Positions 44,180 through 53,437 of a DNA stretch of 64,000 nt are shown here, one piece after another. The stretch lies in the NCBI RefSeq assembly GCF_019857225.1, contig NZ_JAFJSY010000008.1, forward strand, positions 124,001 to 188,000, written 5' to 3'. The position numbers were made by a program, and so were the translations under genes. Every line of letters starts with the position of its first letter. Position 1 is the stretch's first letter. The notes below the pieces were generated by a model. The model saw only the letters and a program-made list of their open reading frames with translations, did not search any database and was not told the origin of the DNA. The DNA comes from Streptomyces plumbidurans. GTDB taxonomy: Bacteria; Actinomycetota; Actinomycetes; Streptomycetales; Streptomycetaceae.

Positions 44180-45115
44180 ATGAGGATCGGTTTCATCGGC
44201 CTGGGCAACATGGGACGTCACATGGCCCGCCACCTGATCCACGCGGGACACCTGGTCACCGTGCACGACACCCGGCCCGAGGCCGGCGTGGAACATCTCG
44301 CGCTCGGCGCCCGCTGGGCCGACTCCGCCGCCGAGTGCGCGAGGGACGCGGAGTTCCTGATCACCATGCTGCCCAACCCGCGGATCGTCGAGGACGTCCT
44401 GCTGCGCGGCGGGGCGGCCGAGGCGCTGCCCGAGGGCGCCCTGTGGATCGACATGTCGACGTCCACGCCGGCCGCGGCCGACCGTGTGGCGTCCGACGTG
44501 CTCGACGCCCGCTCCGTGCGCCGCCTCGACGCCCCGGTCAGCGGCATGGCCCACGGCGCCGACGCGGGGATGCTGCAGATCTTCGTCGGCGGAGCGGACG
44601 ACGACTTCCGCATCGCCCTGCCCGTCTTCGAGGCGATGGGCGACCCGGACCGCATTCTGCACGTGGGGCCGCTCGGCGCGGGCTACACCGTCAAGCTCAT
44701 GATCAACCTGCTCTGGTTCACCCACCTCGTCGCCTCCTCGGAGGTCCTGGCGATGGGCGTCAAGGCGGGCGTCGACCTCGGGGTGCTGCGCAGCGCGCTG
44801 CTCGCGAGCCCGGCGGCCTCCTCCTTCATCGAGCGCGACCTGATGGGTGTGCTCACCGACGGCGACTACGACGACTCCTTCGCCATGGCCCTGGCCTGCA
44901 AGGACCTCGGCCTCGCCGTCGACCTGGGCCGCGACGTCGGCGTATCCACCGAGCTGTCCGCGCTGGTCGAGCAGATCTACCGCCGTTCGAAGGCCCAACA
45001 CGGCGATCTCGCGGGCGAGATGAGCCCGGTCCGCCTCTACGAGGCTCTCGCGGGACGGGAGTTCCGCCTGCCCAACCCGACCGTGGCGTTCGACGACGCG
45101 GCCGTCACGGTCTGA
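44180..45115 (+). CDS. 3-Hydroxyisobutyrate dehydrogenase family oxidoreductase
   Basis: A 311-residue beta-hydroxyacid dehydrogenase. The Rossmann motif FIGLGNMGRHMA opens the protein, the substrate loop DAPVSGM follows, and the catalytic Lys is in GYTVKLMINLL. Members include tartronate-semialdehyde reductase and 3-hydroxyisobutyrate dehydrogenase; the choice is open. ATG 44180 has GCGAGGA upstream; the adjacent TTG 44177 is less likely. Probable member of the fae operon, 70 bases after the ALDH. Confidence 0.92.
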   Translation: MRIGFIGLGNMGRHMARHLIHAGHLVTVHDTRPEAGVEHLALGARWADSAAECARDAEFLITMLPNPRIVEDVLLRGGAAEALPEGALWIDMSTSTPAAADRVASDVLDARSVRRLDAPVSGMAHGADAGMLQIFVGGADDDFRIALPVFEAMGDPDRILHVGPLGAGYTVKLMINLLWFTHLVASSEVLAMGVKAGVDLGVLRSALLASPAASSFIERDLMGVLTDGDYDDSFAMALACKDLGLAVDLGRDVGVSTELSALVEQIYRRSKAQHGDLAGEMSPVRLYEALAGREFRLPNPTVAFDDAAVTV

Positions 45116-45141
45116 CGCCCAACCTTTCAGGAGCCGCACCC

Positions 45142-46296
45142 ATGAACCCCCTCTCTCCTCTGAGCCTCGACGGCATCTGCCGCGTCGAGTTCGGGCCCGG
45201 CCGTGTCGACCGGCTCCCCGAACTGATCGCGGCCACCGGGCACACGCGGGCGTTCGTCGTCACCGACCGCGGACTGCGCGCGGCGGGCGTCGCCGAACGC
45301 GTCCTGAAGACGCTGGACTTGGCGGGCATCGAGTACGCGGTGTACGACGAGGTGGCGCCCAACCCCTCCACCGGCAACGTCGACGCGGGCGCGGCGCGGG
45401 CTCGCGCGTTCGGTCCGGCGGCGGTCGTCGCGCTCGGCGGCGGCTCGGTGCTGGACGCGGCGAAGGGCATCTCGCTGCTGGTCGGCAATCCGGACGCGGT
45501 GGCCGCCGACGCCGACCATCTATGGGAGGCCGCGGACGGGTTGCCGCTCGTCGCCATCCCCACCACGTCCGGCACCGGGGCCGAGACCAACGGCTTCGGA
45601 GTCATCGAGGACGCGGCGGCACACCGCAAGGTGTATATCGGGCACCCCTCGGTCCGCCCCCAAGTCGCCCTGCTGGACCCCGAGTTGACGCTCGGCCTGC
45701 CCGCCGCGGCCACCGCCGCGACCGGCATCGACGCGTTGGTCCACGGTATTGAGTCGCTCGCGTCGCGCGGTGCGAACCCGTTCTCCGTCGCCTACGCCAC
45801 GCAGGCCGTGACCCTGGTCGGCCGCGCACTGCCGGCCGCATACCGGGACGGCGCGGACCTGGACGCCCGCGCCGAACTGATGATGGGCGCCCATCTCGCC
45901 GGCCAGGCCCTCACGCTCTCCGGCCTGGGCCTCGTGCACGGCATCGGCCATGCGCTGACGGCGCACACCGGCACACCGCACGGGGTCGCCCTGGCCGCCG
46001 TACTGGAAGAGGTGATGGAGTTCAGCGCGCCCGCCGCCCGGGAGGCGTACGAGCAGGCGGGGCGTGCCATGCGCCTCGACCCGCCCGCCGACGGCGACTG
46101 GGCGCGGGCCACCGTGGCCGCCGTACGGGCAACCTCCGGGGCACTGGACATCAAGCGTCCGCTGCGCGAGCTGGGGGCCGACCGGTCGATGCTGTCCTCC
46201 GTCGCGGCGGGTGCGGTCGCGGACGCGGTGACCAAGAACGCTCCGCGGATTCCGGACGCGGGTGAGGTGCTGGAGATTCTCGAGCGGACGTACTGA
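45142..46296 (+). CDS. Iron-containing alcohol dehydrogenase
   Basis: A 384-residue group III dehydrogenase. The NAD site is GGGSVLDAAKGI, and the metal ligands are in order: Asp in TGIDALVHGIES, His in that block, His in GLVHGIGHAL and His in TGTPHGVAL. A conserved TTSGTGAE precedes. It may oxidise or reduce a short-chain alcohol, glycolaldehyde or lactaldehyde-type product. Starts 26 bases after the HIBADH-like gene with AGGAG upstream, so it ends the operon. Confidence 0.93.
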   Translation: MNPLSPLSLDGICRVEFGPGRVDRLPELIAATGHTRAFVVTDRGLRAAGVAERVLKTLDLAGIEYAVYDEVAPNPSTGNVDAGAARARAFGPAAVVALGGGSVLDAAKGISLLVGNPDAVAADADHLWEAADGLPLVAIPTTSGTGAETNGFGVIEDAAAHRKVYIGHPSVRPQVALLDPELTLGLPAAATAATGIDALVHGIESLASRGANPFSVAYATQAVTLVGRALPAAYRDGADLDARAELMMGAHLAGQALTLSGLGLVHGIGHALTAHTGTPHGVALAAVLEEVMEFSAPAAREAYEQAGRAMRLDPPADGDWARATVAAVRATSGALDIKRPLRELGADRSMLSSVAAGAVADAVTKNAPRIPDAGEVLEILERTY

Positions 46297-46323
46297 GGGG
46301 CGCTCAGGCGCCGACATGCGGCA

Positions 46324-46358
46324 GCCGGGCGGTGGCGAACTCCTCGTCGCCGCCCGGC
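46324..46358. terminator. Possible terminator of the catabolic operon
   Basis: GCCGGGCGGTGGCGA (46324-46338) can pair with TCGCCGCCCGGC (46347-46358) with one small bulge, 27 bases after the alcohol dehydrogenase stop. Confidence 0.5.
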
Positions 46359-46513
46359 TGTTGCGCCGTTCGGCTCGCGGACTGGTTCAGGTCATGGGCA
46401 GGTTCGACGTCGCCGCGCAACCTGCGGATTCAGCCGCCCGGCGCGCCGGAGGCGGCGGCTGCTCGGCGGAAATCGCCTGGCGCGAGGACCGCCGGGCGAC
46501 GGAGACTCTTGGC

Positions 46514-47131
46514 ATGGCTGACATGGGGTCGTTCCGGAACGCGGTCACGGCCTGGGCGGCCGGCGGTTCCGGCGAACCCGCGCGCGAGCTGGCGGGGCGG
46601 CTTCCCGTCCGCGTGGTCGTGCTGCTTGAAGGGCCCAGCGACGTCGCGGCGGTCGACGCGCTCGCCGAGCGCCGCGGCCGGAACCTGGCGGCCGAGGGAG
46701 TCTGCGTGCTGCCCATGGGCGGTGCGATGAGCGTCGGACGCTTCGCCGCCCTCCTCGGGCCGACCGGCCTCGACCTCCCCCTGACGGGACTGTGCGACGA
46801 AGGGGAGCGGTCCTTCTACGCCCGCGCCCTGGAGGGGACGGGCACGGCGCGACACGGGTTCTTCGTGTGCGCCGCGGATCTGGAGGACGAACTCATCCGC
46901 GCGCTGGGCGTGCCCCGGGTCAAGGAACTCGTGGAGGAACAGGGCGACTTGCGCGCCCTGCAGACCTTCCTGCGCCAGCCCGCCCAGCAGGGCCGCGCCG
47001 CGCACCAGCAGTTGCGGCGCTTCCTCGGCACCAAGAAGGGCCGCAAGATCCACTACGGCCGTGTCCTCGTGGAGGCGCTCGACGCCGACCGCGTACCCGC
47101 CCCGCTGGAGGGTCTGCTCTCCGGCGTCTGA
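46514..47131 (+). CDS. Stand-alone TOPRIM (OLD-type) domain protein
   Basis: A 205-residue protein. The TOPRIM pattern is visible: catalytic Glu in VVLLEGPSDVAAVDAL and the later acidic LTGLCDEGE (DxD-like) pattern, as in OLD-family and primase nucleotidyl-transfer/hydrolysis domains. No ATPase or other domain accompanies it. GGAG is nine bases before ATG 46514. A nuclease or nucleotidyl-transferase role is suggested; no partner gene is adjacent. Confidence 0.82.
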   Translation: MADMGSFRNAVTAWAAGGSGEPARELAGRLPVRVVVLLEGPSDVAAVDALAERRGRNLAAEGVCVLPMGGAMSVGRFAALLGPTGLDLPLTGLCDEGERSFYARALEGTGTARHGFFVCAADLEDELIRALGVPRVKELVEEQGDLRALQTFLRQPAQQGRAAHQQLRRFLGTKKGRKIHYGRVLVEALDADRVPAPLEGLLSGV

Positions 47132-47238
47132 GGAGGGGTCGGGGGCCGACGTACAGCACGTACGGCACGTACGACACATACGGCTGTGAACCACGAGCCC
47201 CGGCGTGTCCGGAACCCTCCGACGGGAACCCGGCGGTC

Positions 47239-48765
47239 ATGAACGCTGAGACAGGAATCCAGGGCTCGTACTGGCTGCAGACCGCGCCGCCGCCCGCACC
47301 CGCTCCCCCGCCGTCCGAAGACCTCACGGTCGACGTCGCCGTGGTGGGCGGCGGCATCGCCGGCCTGAGCGCGGCCTGGGAGCTGGCCCGCGAGGGGCGC
47401 GAGGTGGCGGTGTTGGAGGCCGACCGTCTCGCCGCCGGGGTGACCGGCCGCACGAGCGCCAAGCTGACCGCGCTGCACACCCTGATCTACGACCATCTGC
47501 GCCGCACGCGCGGACCGGAGGGGGCGCGGCTGTACGCGCAGTCGCAGGCCGCCGCCATCCGGCACGCCGCCCAGGTCGTGGACGAGCTCTGCATCGACTG
47601 CGACTGGGAGGAGGCGGCGGCCCACACCTATGCCGAGGACCCGGGGCGGGTGGCGGAGCTGAAGGCCGAGGTCGAGGCCGCGCGGGACGCGGGGCTGCCG
47701 GCCGAGTTCGTCACCGAGACCGACCTGCCCTTCCCGGTCGCCGGCGCGGTCCGTGTCGCGAACCAGGCCCAGTTCCATCCCCGCAAGTACCTGCTGGCGC
47801 TCGCGGACGACCTGCGCCGCCGCGGCGGCACGGTGTACGAGGGCACCCGTGTCGTCGGCCTCACCGAGGGCGAACCCTGCGTCCTGACGACCGACGCCGG
47901 AGTCTCGGTGCGTGCGGGCGAGGTCATCGTGGCCACCCACTACCCGATCTTCGACCGGGCCCTGTTGTTCACCCGGCTCTCCCCCCGCCGCGAGCTGGTC
48001 GTGGCCGGGACCGTGGCGGAGGACCTGGCCCCGCGCGGCATGTACATCACGACGGAGCAGTCCACTCGGTCCGTGCGCAGCGCGCCCTACCGCGACGGCA
48101 AACGCCTGCTCATCGTCACCGGCGAGCACTTCACCCCCGGCACCGCCGACGTCGATAAACGCTTCGACCGGCTGTCCGCCTGGGCGTCCGACCGCTTCCG
48201 CGGGTTCACGCCCACCCACCGCTGGGCCACACAGGACAACGACTCCACCGACTCCGTACCGCTCGTCGGACCGCTCCACCCCGGCAGCCGGCACACCTAC
48301 GTGGCCACCGGGTTCGGCGGCTGGGGGCTGAGCGGCGGCATCATGGCGGGCCGCCTGCTCAGCGACCTCGTCAACGACCACCCGGTCCCGTGGGCCGGCC
48401 TCTACGATCCCCGCCGTCTGGCTTCCGTGGCCCGCGAGGGCACGTCGTTCCTGAAGCATCAGGCCCAGGTCGCCCGGCACTTCGTCGGCGACCGGCTGTC
48501 CTCCGTGACGGGCACCTCGCCGGCCGACATCGCCCCTGGCGACGGGGCCGTGGTCCGGGTCGGCGGGCATCAGTGCGCCGTGCACCGGGACGAGAGCGGC
48601 CGGCTCCGGGCGGTCTCGGCCCGCTGCACCCACCTCGGCTGTCTCGTCGCCTTCAACCGTGCCGAGCAGGCCTGGGAGTGCCCCTGCCACGGCTCCCGCT
48701 TCGCCCCCGACGGGAGCATCCTCCAGGGCCCGGCGGTACGGCCGCTGGAGCAGCGCGACCTCTGA
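47239..48765 (+). CDS. FAD-dependent oxidoreductase with C-terminal Rieske domain
   Basis: A 508-residue fusion. The N-terminus has the FAD dinucleotide site VAVVGGGIAGLSAAWEL, a DAO-type fold and a late GFGGWGLSGGIMAG. The C-terminal 60 residues hold a Rieske [2Fe-2S] site: CTHLGC and CPCHGS. This is the DadA-Rieske type, in which electrons may pass from flavin to the cluster. Substrate is unknown. A short TACGRCAC-type direct repeat lies upstream at 47148-47182. Confidence 0.93.
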   Translation: MNAETGIQGSYWLQTAPPPAPAPPPSEDLTVDVAVVGGGIAGLSAAWELAREGREVAVLEADRLAAGVTGRTSAKLTALHTLIYDHLRRTRGPEGARLYAQSQAAAIRHAAQVVDELCIDCDWEEAAAHTYAEDPGRVAELKAEVEAARDAGLPAEFVTETDLPFPVAGAVRVANQAQFHPRKYLLALADDLRRRGGTVYEGTRVVGLTEGEPCVLTTDAGVSVRAGEVIVATHYPIFDRALLFTRLSPRRELVVAGTVAEDLAPRGMYITTEQSTRSVRSAPYRDGKRLLIVTGEHFTPGTADVDKRFDRLSAWASDRFRGFTPTHRWATQDNDSTDSVPLVGPLHPGSRHTYVATGFGGWGLSGGIMAGRLLSDLVNDHPVPWAGLYDPRRLASVAREGTSFLKHQAQVARHFVGDRLSSVTGTSPADIAPGDGAVVRVGGHQCAVHRDESGRLRAVSARCTHLGCLVAFNRAEQAWECPCHGSRFAPDGSILQGPAVRPLEQRDL

Positions 48766-48801
48766 GCCCCGGCCTTCGCCCGGCCCGGGTACCCGGCGCT
48801 G

Positions 48802-51006
48802 TCAACCGGCGTCCTGCGCGGCCCCGTCGACATGGATGATGAGCAGGGCGAGGTCGTCGGCGGGGTCCGAGGCGTGGTTGATCAGGGCGTCGGCCATGGC
48901 GTCCGGGTCCGCGGGATCGGTGCGCGAGACCAGCTCGCCGAGTTCGGCGATGGCCTCGCCCAGGTCGACGCCGGGACGTTCGACCAGTCCGTCCGTGTAC
49001 AGGACGAGCGCGCTGCCGGGCAGCAGGGGGAACTCGAAGGCCGTGTAGTCGGCCTCGCGGTCGATGCCGAGGAGCAGTCCGGGCGGCGCGCTCAGCACCT
49101 CGGTGCGGCCGTCGGGACGGCGCAGCAGGGCGGGCGGGTGACCGGCACTGGCCAGGCACGCCGCATGGTTGGCGAGGTCCAGGTCCGCGTACAGGCAGCT
49201 GGCGAAGCGGCCGGGGTCCAGGTCGACCAGGAGGCGGTTGGTCCGGCCCAGGACGTCTCCCGGCGATGCGCCGGCGGCGGCGTGCCCGTGCACGGCGGTG
49301 CGGACCTGGCCCATCAGGGCCGCCGCGTCGATGTCGTGTCCCTGTACGTCACCGATCGCGGCGGCGACGGTGGTGTCGTTCAGCCGGATGAGGTCGTAGA
49401 AGTCGCCGCCCACCTGTACGCCGTGCCCGGCCGGCCGGTAGCGGGCGGTGACGCGCAGCCCGGGGACCGCGGGCAGGTGCCGGGGCAGCAGCGCGGCCTG
49501 GAGCTGGTGGGCGACGGCGTACTGGGTGTCGTAGAGGCGGCCCCGTTCGAGTGCCTGGCCGACGAGTCCGGCCAGCGCCGTGAGCGCCGCGCGCTCGGGC
49601 GGTGGGAAGTGCTGCTCGCGGTCGTAGGCGAGGACGAGCGAACCGACGGCGCGGCCGGAGGCGATCAGCGGCAGGAACGCCCAGGACGTCTTGTCGTCCA
49701 GACGCACGGCGTGGGGGTACGACCGCCTCAGTTCGTCGAAGCTCGTGAAGAATTGCGGGCTGCCGCTGTCCATCACCCGCACGACGGGGGTGTGGGCCGT
49801 CAGGGGCAGGTTGTCGAAGTGCTTCAGCACCTCGGCCTCGTAGCCGCGGTGGCCGATGACGGTCAGCCTGCCGTCCCGCGGCGCGCTCACCGCCATCGCC
49901 GTCGCGCCGAGCGCCGGCATCAGCTGATCGGCGGCCTGGTCCACCACGTCCTCGACGCCCACGGCCTCGGTGAGCGTGGCTGCCAGATGCATCAGGTGGT
50001 AGAGGAAACCGGCCCGGCTGGGGCCGCCGGTGGCGGGTTCGGCGGTGCCGGGTTCTGTGGTCTCGTCGGAAGCGGTGGTCCCGTCGGAAGCGGTCGTCCC
50101 GTCGGACGGGGCGGCCGGGCTCACGGGGCCCGGGGAGAACTCGCCGTGGGGGTCGTCGCGGGTGATGCGCACGCTGATGCCGGAGGAATCCGGGTAGAGC
50201 GCGAAGAGCAGTTGGTGGTCCGGTGGGCGCACCGCTCTGAAGGTGGTGGGCCGCTCGCTGACCACTGCCGACCGGTAGCGGTCCTCGATGTCGGGGACGT
50301 CCATCCAGGGCAGTGCCTGCCAGGGCAGGGCGCCCAGCAGGGTGGCGGCATCGCTGCCCAGCAGCCGCGCCGCCTCGGGTGTCACGAAGGTGAACCGGCC
50401 GGAGTCGTCCAGCGCACACGCCCCTCCCGGCAGCCGGGCGATGAACGCGGCCTGCTCACCGCCCTCGGCCGGCAACGCACTGGCGCGCGACGGGTGGGGC
50501 AGCAGCCGCGGTCCACCCGCCGGGCGCGGGGTGTCGCGCTCGGGTGCGTGCTGCATCAGCCGGGCCAGTCGCCGGCAGCCGGCATCGACGGCCGCGCGCT
50601 CGCCGCCACTGAGCCGTGCCGGATGGCTGGCGGGCCACAGCAGGACCAGCCCGCCCACGACGGAGTTCCACGCGGTCAGGGGCGCCGCCGCCAGGGCGAA
50701 GGCGTAGGGCAGGACGAGGGACGTGCGCGGGTAGCGGCGCGCCATCTCCTCCATGTCGCCGATCCAGACCGGTCGGCCGTCCCGCACGGCGTCCGCCACC
50801 GGGACCGGGTCCGTCAGGCCCACGCGGGTCCACGGGACGGCCATCTCGCGCGGAGTGCCGGTCAGGGCCACCAGCCACAGCGCGTCACCGTCCTTGGGCA
50901 GGACGTACAGGAGGCCCCTGGACGCGCCACAGTCCCGGACGACGTCGAGGAGCACCGCGTCGACCGGCTCGCACGCGTCGTCCGTCGTGGTCTCGCTCCG
51001 GCTCAC
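48802..51006 (-). CDS. GAF/PAS-SpoIIE PP2C-type phosphatase
   Basis: A 734-residue signalling protein. Domain order: N-terminal GAF-like (about 10-170), a PAS-like segment (about 190-290, with LDDSGRFTFVTPEAARLLG), a linker with SDGTTASDGTTASDE repeats, a second GAF (about 345-500) and a C-terminal SpoIIE/RsbU phosphatase (QVGGDFYD, IGDVQGHDIDAA, LYTDGLVE metal-binding blocks). It likely dephosphorylates an anti-anti-sigma factor. GTG 51006 with AGGAGG upstream sets the start; longer readings to 51117 lack family sequence. Confidence 0.92.
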   Translation of the reverse strand: MSRSETTTDDACEPVDAVLLDVVRDCGASRGLLYVLPKDGDALWLVALTGTPREMAVPWTRVGLTDPVPVADAVRDGRPVWIGDMEEMARRYPRTSLVLPYAFALAAAPLTAWNSVVGGLVLLWPASHPARLSGGERAAVDAGCRRLARLMQHAPERDTPRPAGGPRLLPHPSRASALPAEGGEQAAFIARLPGGACALDDSGRFTFVTPEAARLLGSDAATLLGALPWQALPWMDVPDIEDRYRSAVVSERPTTFRAVRPPDHQLLFALYPDSSGISVRITRDDPHGEFSPGPVSPAAPSDGTTASDGTTASDETTEPGTAEPATGGPSRAGFLYHLMHLAATLTEAVGVEDVVDQAADQLMPALGATAMAVSAPRDGRLTVIGHRGYEAEVLKHFDNLPLTAHTPVVRVMDSGSPQFFTSFDELRRSYPHAVRLDDKTSWAFLPLIASGRAVGSLVLAYDREQHFPPPERAALTALAGLVGQALERGRLYDTQYAVAHQLQAALLPRHLPAVPGLRVTARYRPAGHGVQVGGDFYDLIRLNDTTVAAAIGDVQGHDIDAAALMGQVRTAVHGHAAAGASPGDVLGRTNRLLVDLDPGRFASCLYADLDLANHAACLASAGHPPALLRRPDGRTEVLSAPPGLLLGIDREADYTAFEFPLLPGSALVLYTDGLVERPGVDLGEAIAELGELVSRTDPADPDAMADALINHASDPADDLALLIIHVDGAAQDAG

Positions 51007-51184
51007 CACTCCTCCTGCAGGGCAGTGCCTCATCCGGTGCACGGGTTCCCAGGGCGACCCGCGCGAAGCGCAGCAACAACCCGCGCCCCTTTCGTCCGGC
51101 ACCGGTGCGGCGGGCACGGCGCCCCGTTACGCCGTCCGGCCCGGCGGGTACCCGGCACGCCGGTCCACAAGGAGGCACCGGGAC

Positions 51185-51748
51185 ATGTACCGAACCGGAG
51201 ACACGACCGGACTCGCGCTCGTCGTGATCGACATGATCAACACCTACGACCACGAGGACGCGGAGCTGCTCGTGCCGTCCGTGCGGCGCGTCGTGCCCGT
51301 CGTGGCGGACCTGATCGCCCGGGCACGCGCCGCGGACACACCGGTGATCTACGCGAACGACAACTTCGGGTCGTGGCGCTCGCACCACGGCGAGCTGGTG
51401 GACGCCGCGCTGGCCACCCCGCACGCCGACCTGGTCGAGCCGGTACGGCCCGACAAGGACTCGCTGTTCGTGGTGAAGGCCCGGCATTCGGTCTTCTACG
51501 AGACGCCTTTGACCTACCTCCTGTGGGACTTGGGCGTCGGCCACGTCGTGCTCGCCGGTCAGGTCACCGAGCAGTGCATCCTCTACTCCGCCCTGGACGC
51601 CCACATCCGCCACCTTGAGGTCACGGTCCCGCGGGACGCCGTCGCCTCCATCCATCCCCAACTCGGCTCGGCCGCCCTGGAGATGATGGAGCGCAACATG
51701 GGCGCCCGGATCGTCACGGCCGAGGAGATCGACCTCAGCGACGAGTGA
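51185..51748 (+). CDS. Isochorismatase-family cysteine hydrolase
   Basis: A 187-residue hydrolase. The catalytic triad is visible: Asp in LVVIDMINTY, Lys in FVVKARHSVFYET, Cys in VTEQCILYSALDA. The cis-peptide segment just before the Cys is as in nicotinamidases and isochorismatases. AAGGAGG precedes ATG 51185. Most orphan members have unknown amide or ether substrates. Confidence 0.93.
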   Translation: MYRTGDTTGLALVVIDMINTYDHEDAELLVPSVRRVVPVVADLIARARAADTPVIYANDNFGSWRSHHGELVDAALATPHADLVEPVRPDKDSLFVVKARHSVFYETPLTYLLWDLGVGHVVLAGQVTEQCILYSALDAHIRHLEVTVPRDAVASIHPQLGSAALEMMERNMGARIVTAEEIDLSDE

Positions 51749-51841
51749 ACGAACCCGGCCCCGGTCCCGACGCTTGGCCCCGGCGATCGTGGGAACCCTG
51801 CCCCCTTTGGCAGCGGACAGCGATTGCGGAGCAGACCCCAC

Positions 51842-53059
51842 ATGGCACGTACGTCGGACGCGGCACGGGCCGCGACCACGACACTGCACGGCGCGGCACG
51901 GGCCGTACCCACGAAACTGCACGGCGCGGCACAGGCGGTGCGGCGCGCGGCGGAGCATCCCGGCCGGGAGCGGGATCTCGCCGCGCAGGCGCTCAAGGCC
52001 GCTTTCGCGGCCTGGCTGTCCTGGGCGATCGTCGGCTGGTGGCTGCACGCGCCGATGGCGTTCGTGGCGCCCTGGGTGGCGATCCTGCTCGTCGAGTCGA
52101 CGGTCTACCAGTCCGTGGCCCACGCGTTGCAGCAACTGGCGGCGATCGCCGCCGGAACGATCATGGCGACCGAACTGGTGCTGCTGATGCACAACAGGAT
52201 GGGCGCCATGGGCCTCGTCCTCCCGCTCGTCGTGCTGCTCAGCTCGTGGTGGCGCCTCGGACGGCAGGGGATCTACACGGCCACCGGCGCACTGTTCGTC
52301 CTCACCGACACACACGTCGGCTGGACGACATCGGGGGCCCGGATCGCCGAGGCCGCGTTCGGGGCGACGGTGGGCATCGCGGTCAACGCGCTGATCAGGC
52401 CGCCCGTCTACCTGCGCGACGCCCGGGCCTCGCTGCGTGCGGCCGCGCGGGAGACGGCGGAGATCCTGGAACAGCCGGCCGGTCGGCTGGTCGACGGGCA
52501 GTGGGACGAGGACGGCGCGAAGGCGTGGCATCAGCAGGCCCTGCGCATCCAGCACCGGGTGGAGGAGTGCCGGTCGGCGGTCGGCTGGAGCCGCGAGAGC
52601 CTGTGGGGCAACGTACGCCGTCGTGCCCTCGAGCCGTCGTCTCCGGCCGGGGACGACGAGGACGCGCTGGTGGTGCTGGAGTACGCCGCGGTGCACACGG
52701 CGGAACTCACCCGGACCCTGGTCGAGGCGGCGGCCGCGGACCGGCAGTCACGCTGGGCGGGGCTGCCCCTGATCCACGGTTACGCCGACTTCCTGGCCCA
52801 GGCGGCCCGGGTGATGCGGCTGTCCGGGCAGAGCGATGCCGAGCGGGACGACGACGAAGCGCTGCGGCAGGCCGCCCGGGAGATGCGCGCCACGGTCGAC
52901 GGCCTGCGCCGCCAGATGCTCGACACCGTGCTCGGTGAGCCGGAGCTCGGTGAGCCGGAGGAAGCCTCGGCGTACGGTGCGCTCCTCCTGCAGGCGCAGC
53001 GGCTGGCCTGGCATCTCGACGCGGCGGCGCGCGAGGACTCGGCCCGCGGGCAGGTCTGA
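51842..53059 (+). CDS. FUSC-like (aromatic acid exporter family) membrane protein
   Basis: A 405-residue protein with an N-terminal set of about five membrane segments (AAFAAWLSWAIVGWWLH, APWVAILLVESTVYQS, AIAAGTIMATELVLL, LVLPLVVLLSSWWRL, TVGIAVNALIRPPVYLR) and a long helical cytoplasmic part, the layout of FUSC/YccS-type proteins. Start ATG 51842 has GGAG about 11 bases upstream. A hairpin with T-run at 53158-53184 lies after the stop. Function as exporter is inferred from family. Confidence 0.8.
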   Translation: MARTSDAARAATTTLHGAARAVPTKLHGAAQAVRRAAEHPGRERDLAAQALKAAFAAWLSWAIVGWWLHAPMAFVAPWVAILLVESTVYQSVAHALQQLAAIAAGTIMATELVLLMHNRMGAMGLVLPLVVLLSSWWRLGRQGIYTATGALFVLTDTHVGWTTSGARIAEAAFGATVGIAVNALIRPPVYLRDARASLRAAARETAEILEQPAGRLVDGQWDEDGAKAWHQQALRIQHRVEECRSAVGWSRESLWGNVRRRALEPSSPAGDDEDALVVLEYAAVHTAELTRTLVEAAAADRQSRWAGLPLIHGYADFLAQAARVMRLSGQSDAERDDDEALRQAAREMRATVDGLRRQMLDTVLGEPELGEPEEASAYGALLLQAQRLAWHLDAAAREDSARGQV

Positions 53060-53157
53060 CCGGGCCGTGCGAGGAGAACCGCACCGTTTTGCCTGCCATG
53101 TGCGGGGAACCCGCGTGGCACGACACCGAGACCCTGGCGCCGTGCAGGAACGGCGCT

Positions 53158-53184
53158 CCTCGGCCCCATGGGCCGGGGTCTTTT
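53158..53184 (+). terminator. Rho-independent-like terminator
   Basis: A nine-bp stem (53158-53166 with 53170-53178, one G-T pair) with a CAT loop is followed by TCTTTTGC. It lies 99 bases after the FUSC-like stop and 25 bases before the small gene at 53209. Confidence 0.65.
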
Positions 53185-53208
53185 GCAGCAGAGAGAAGTG
53201 AAGGCGCC

Positions 53209-53388
53209 GTGAGCACGCTCACCGTGAAGAAGGAAGCCCTGCACGTGTCCGAGACCGGTTGGGCGAAGGCCGCCCGCCAGCTGCGCGGGAAGGGCGTTCG
53301 TACCTGCGTCGCCCCCGTCGAGGACCGCAACCCCTCCCCCGCGGCACACACGAGCGCCGACTGGAACATCGTCAGGGGCGAGGACTGA
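53209..53388 (+). CDS. Small hypothetical protein, 59 residues
   Basis: Not a family I recognise. It is hydrophilic with one Cys (GVRTCVAPVEDRN) and the motif WNIVRGED at the end. Codon third positions are G/C-rich. GTG 53209 has AAGG five bases upstream and follows a terminator, so it likely has its own promoter. It precedes the GH15 gene by 49 bases. Confidence 0.6.
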   Translation: MSTLTVKKEALHVSETGWAKAARQLRGKGVRTCVAPVEDRNPSPAAHTSADWNIVRGED

Positions 53389-53437
53389 CGGGCGAGGGTG
53401 TTCGTTCGCATTCTTCGACGGGACGGAGGGACCGGCG

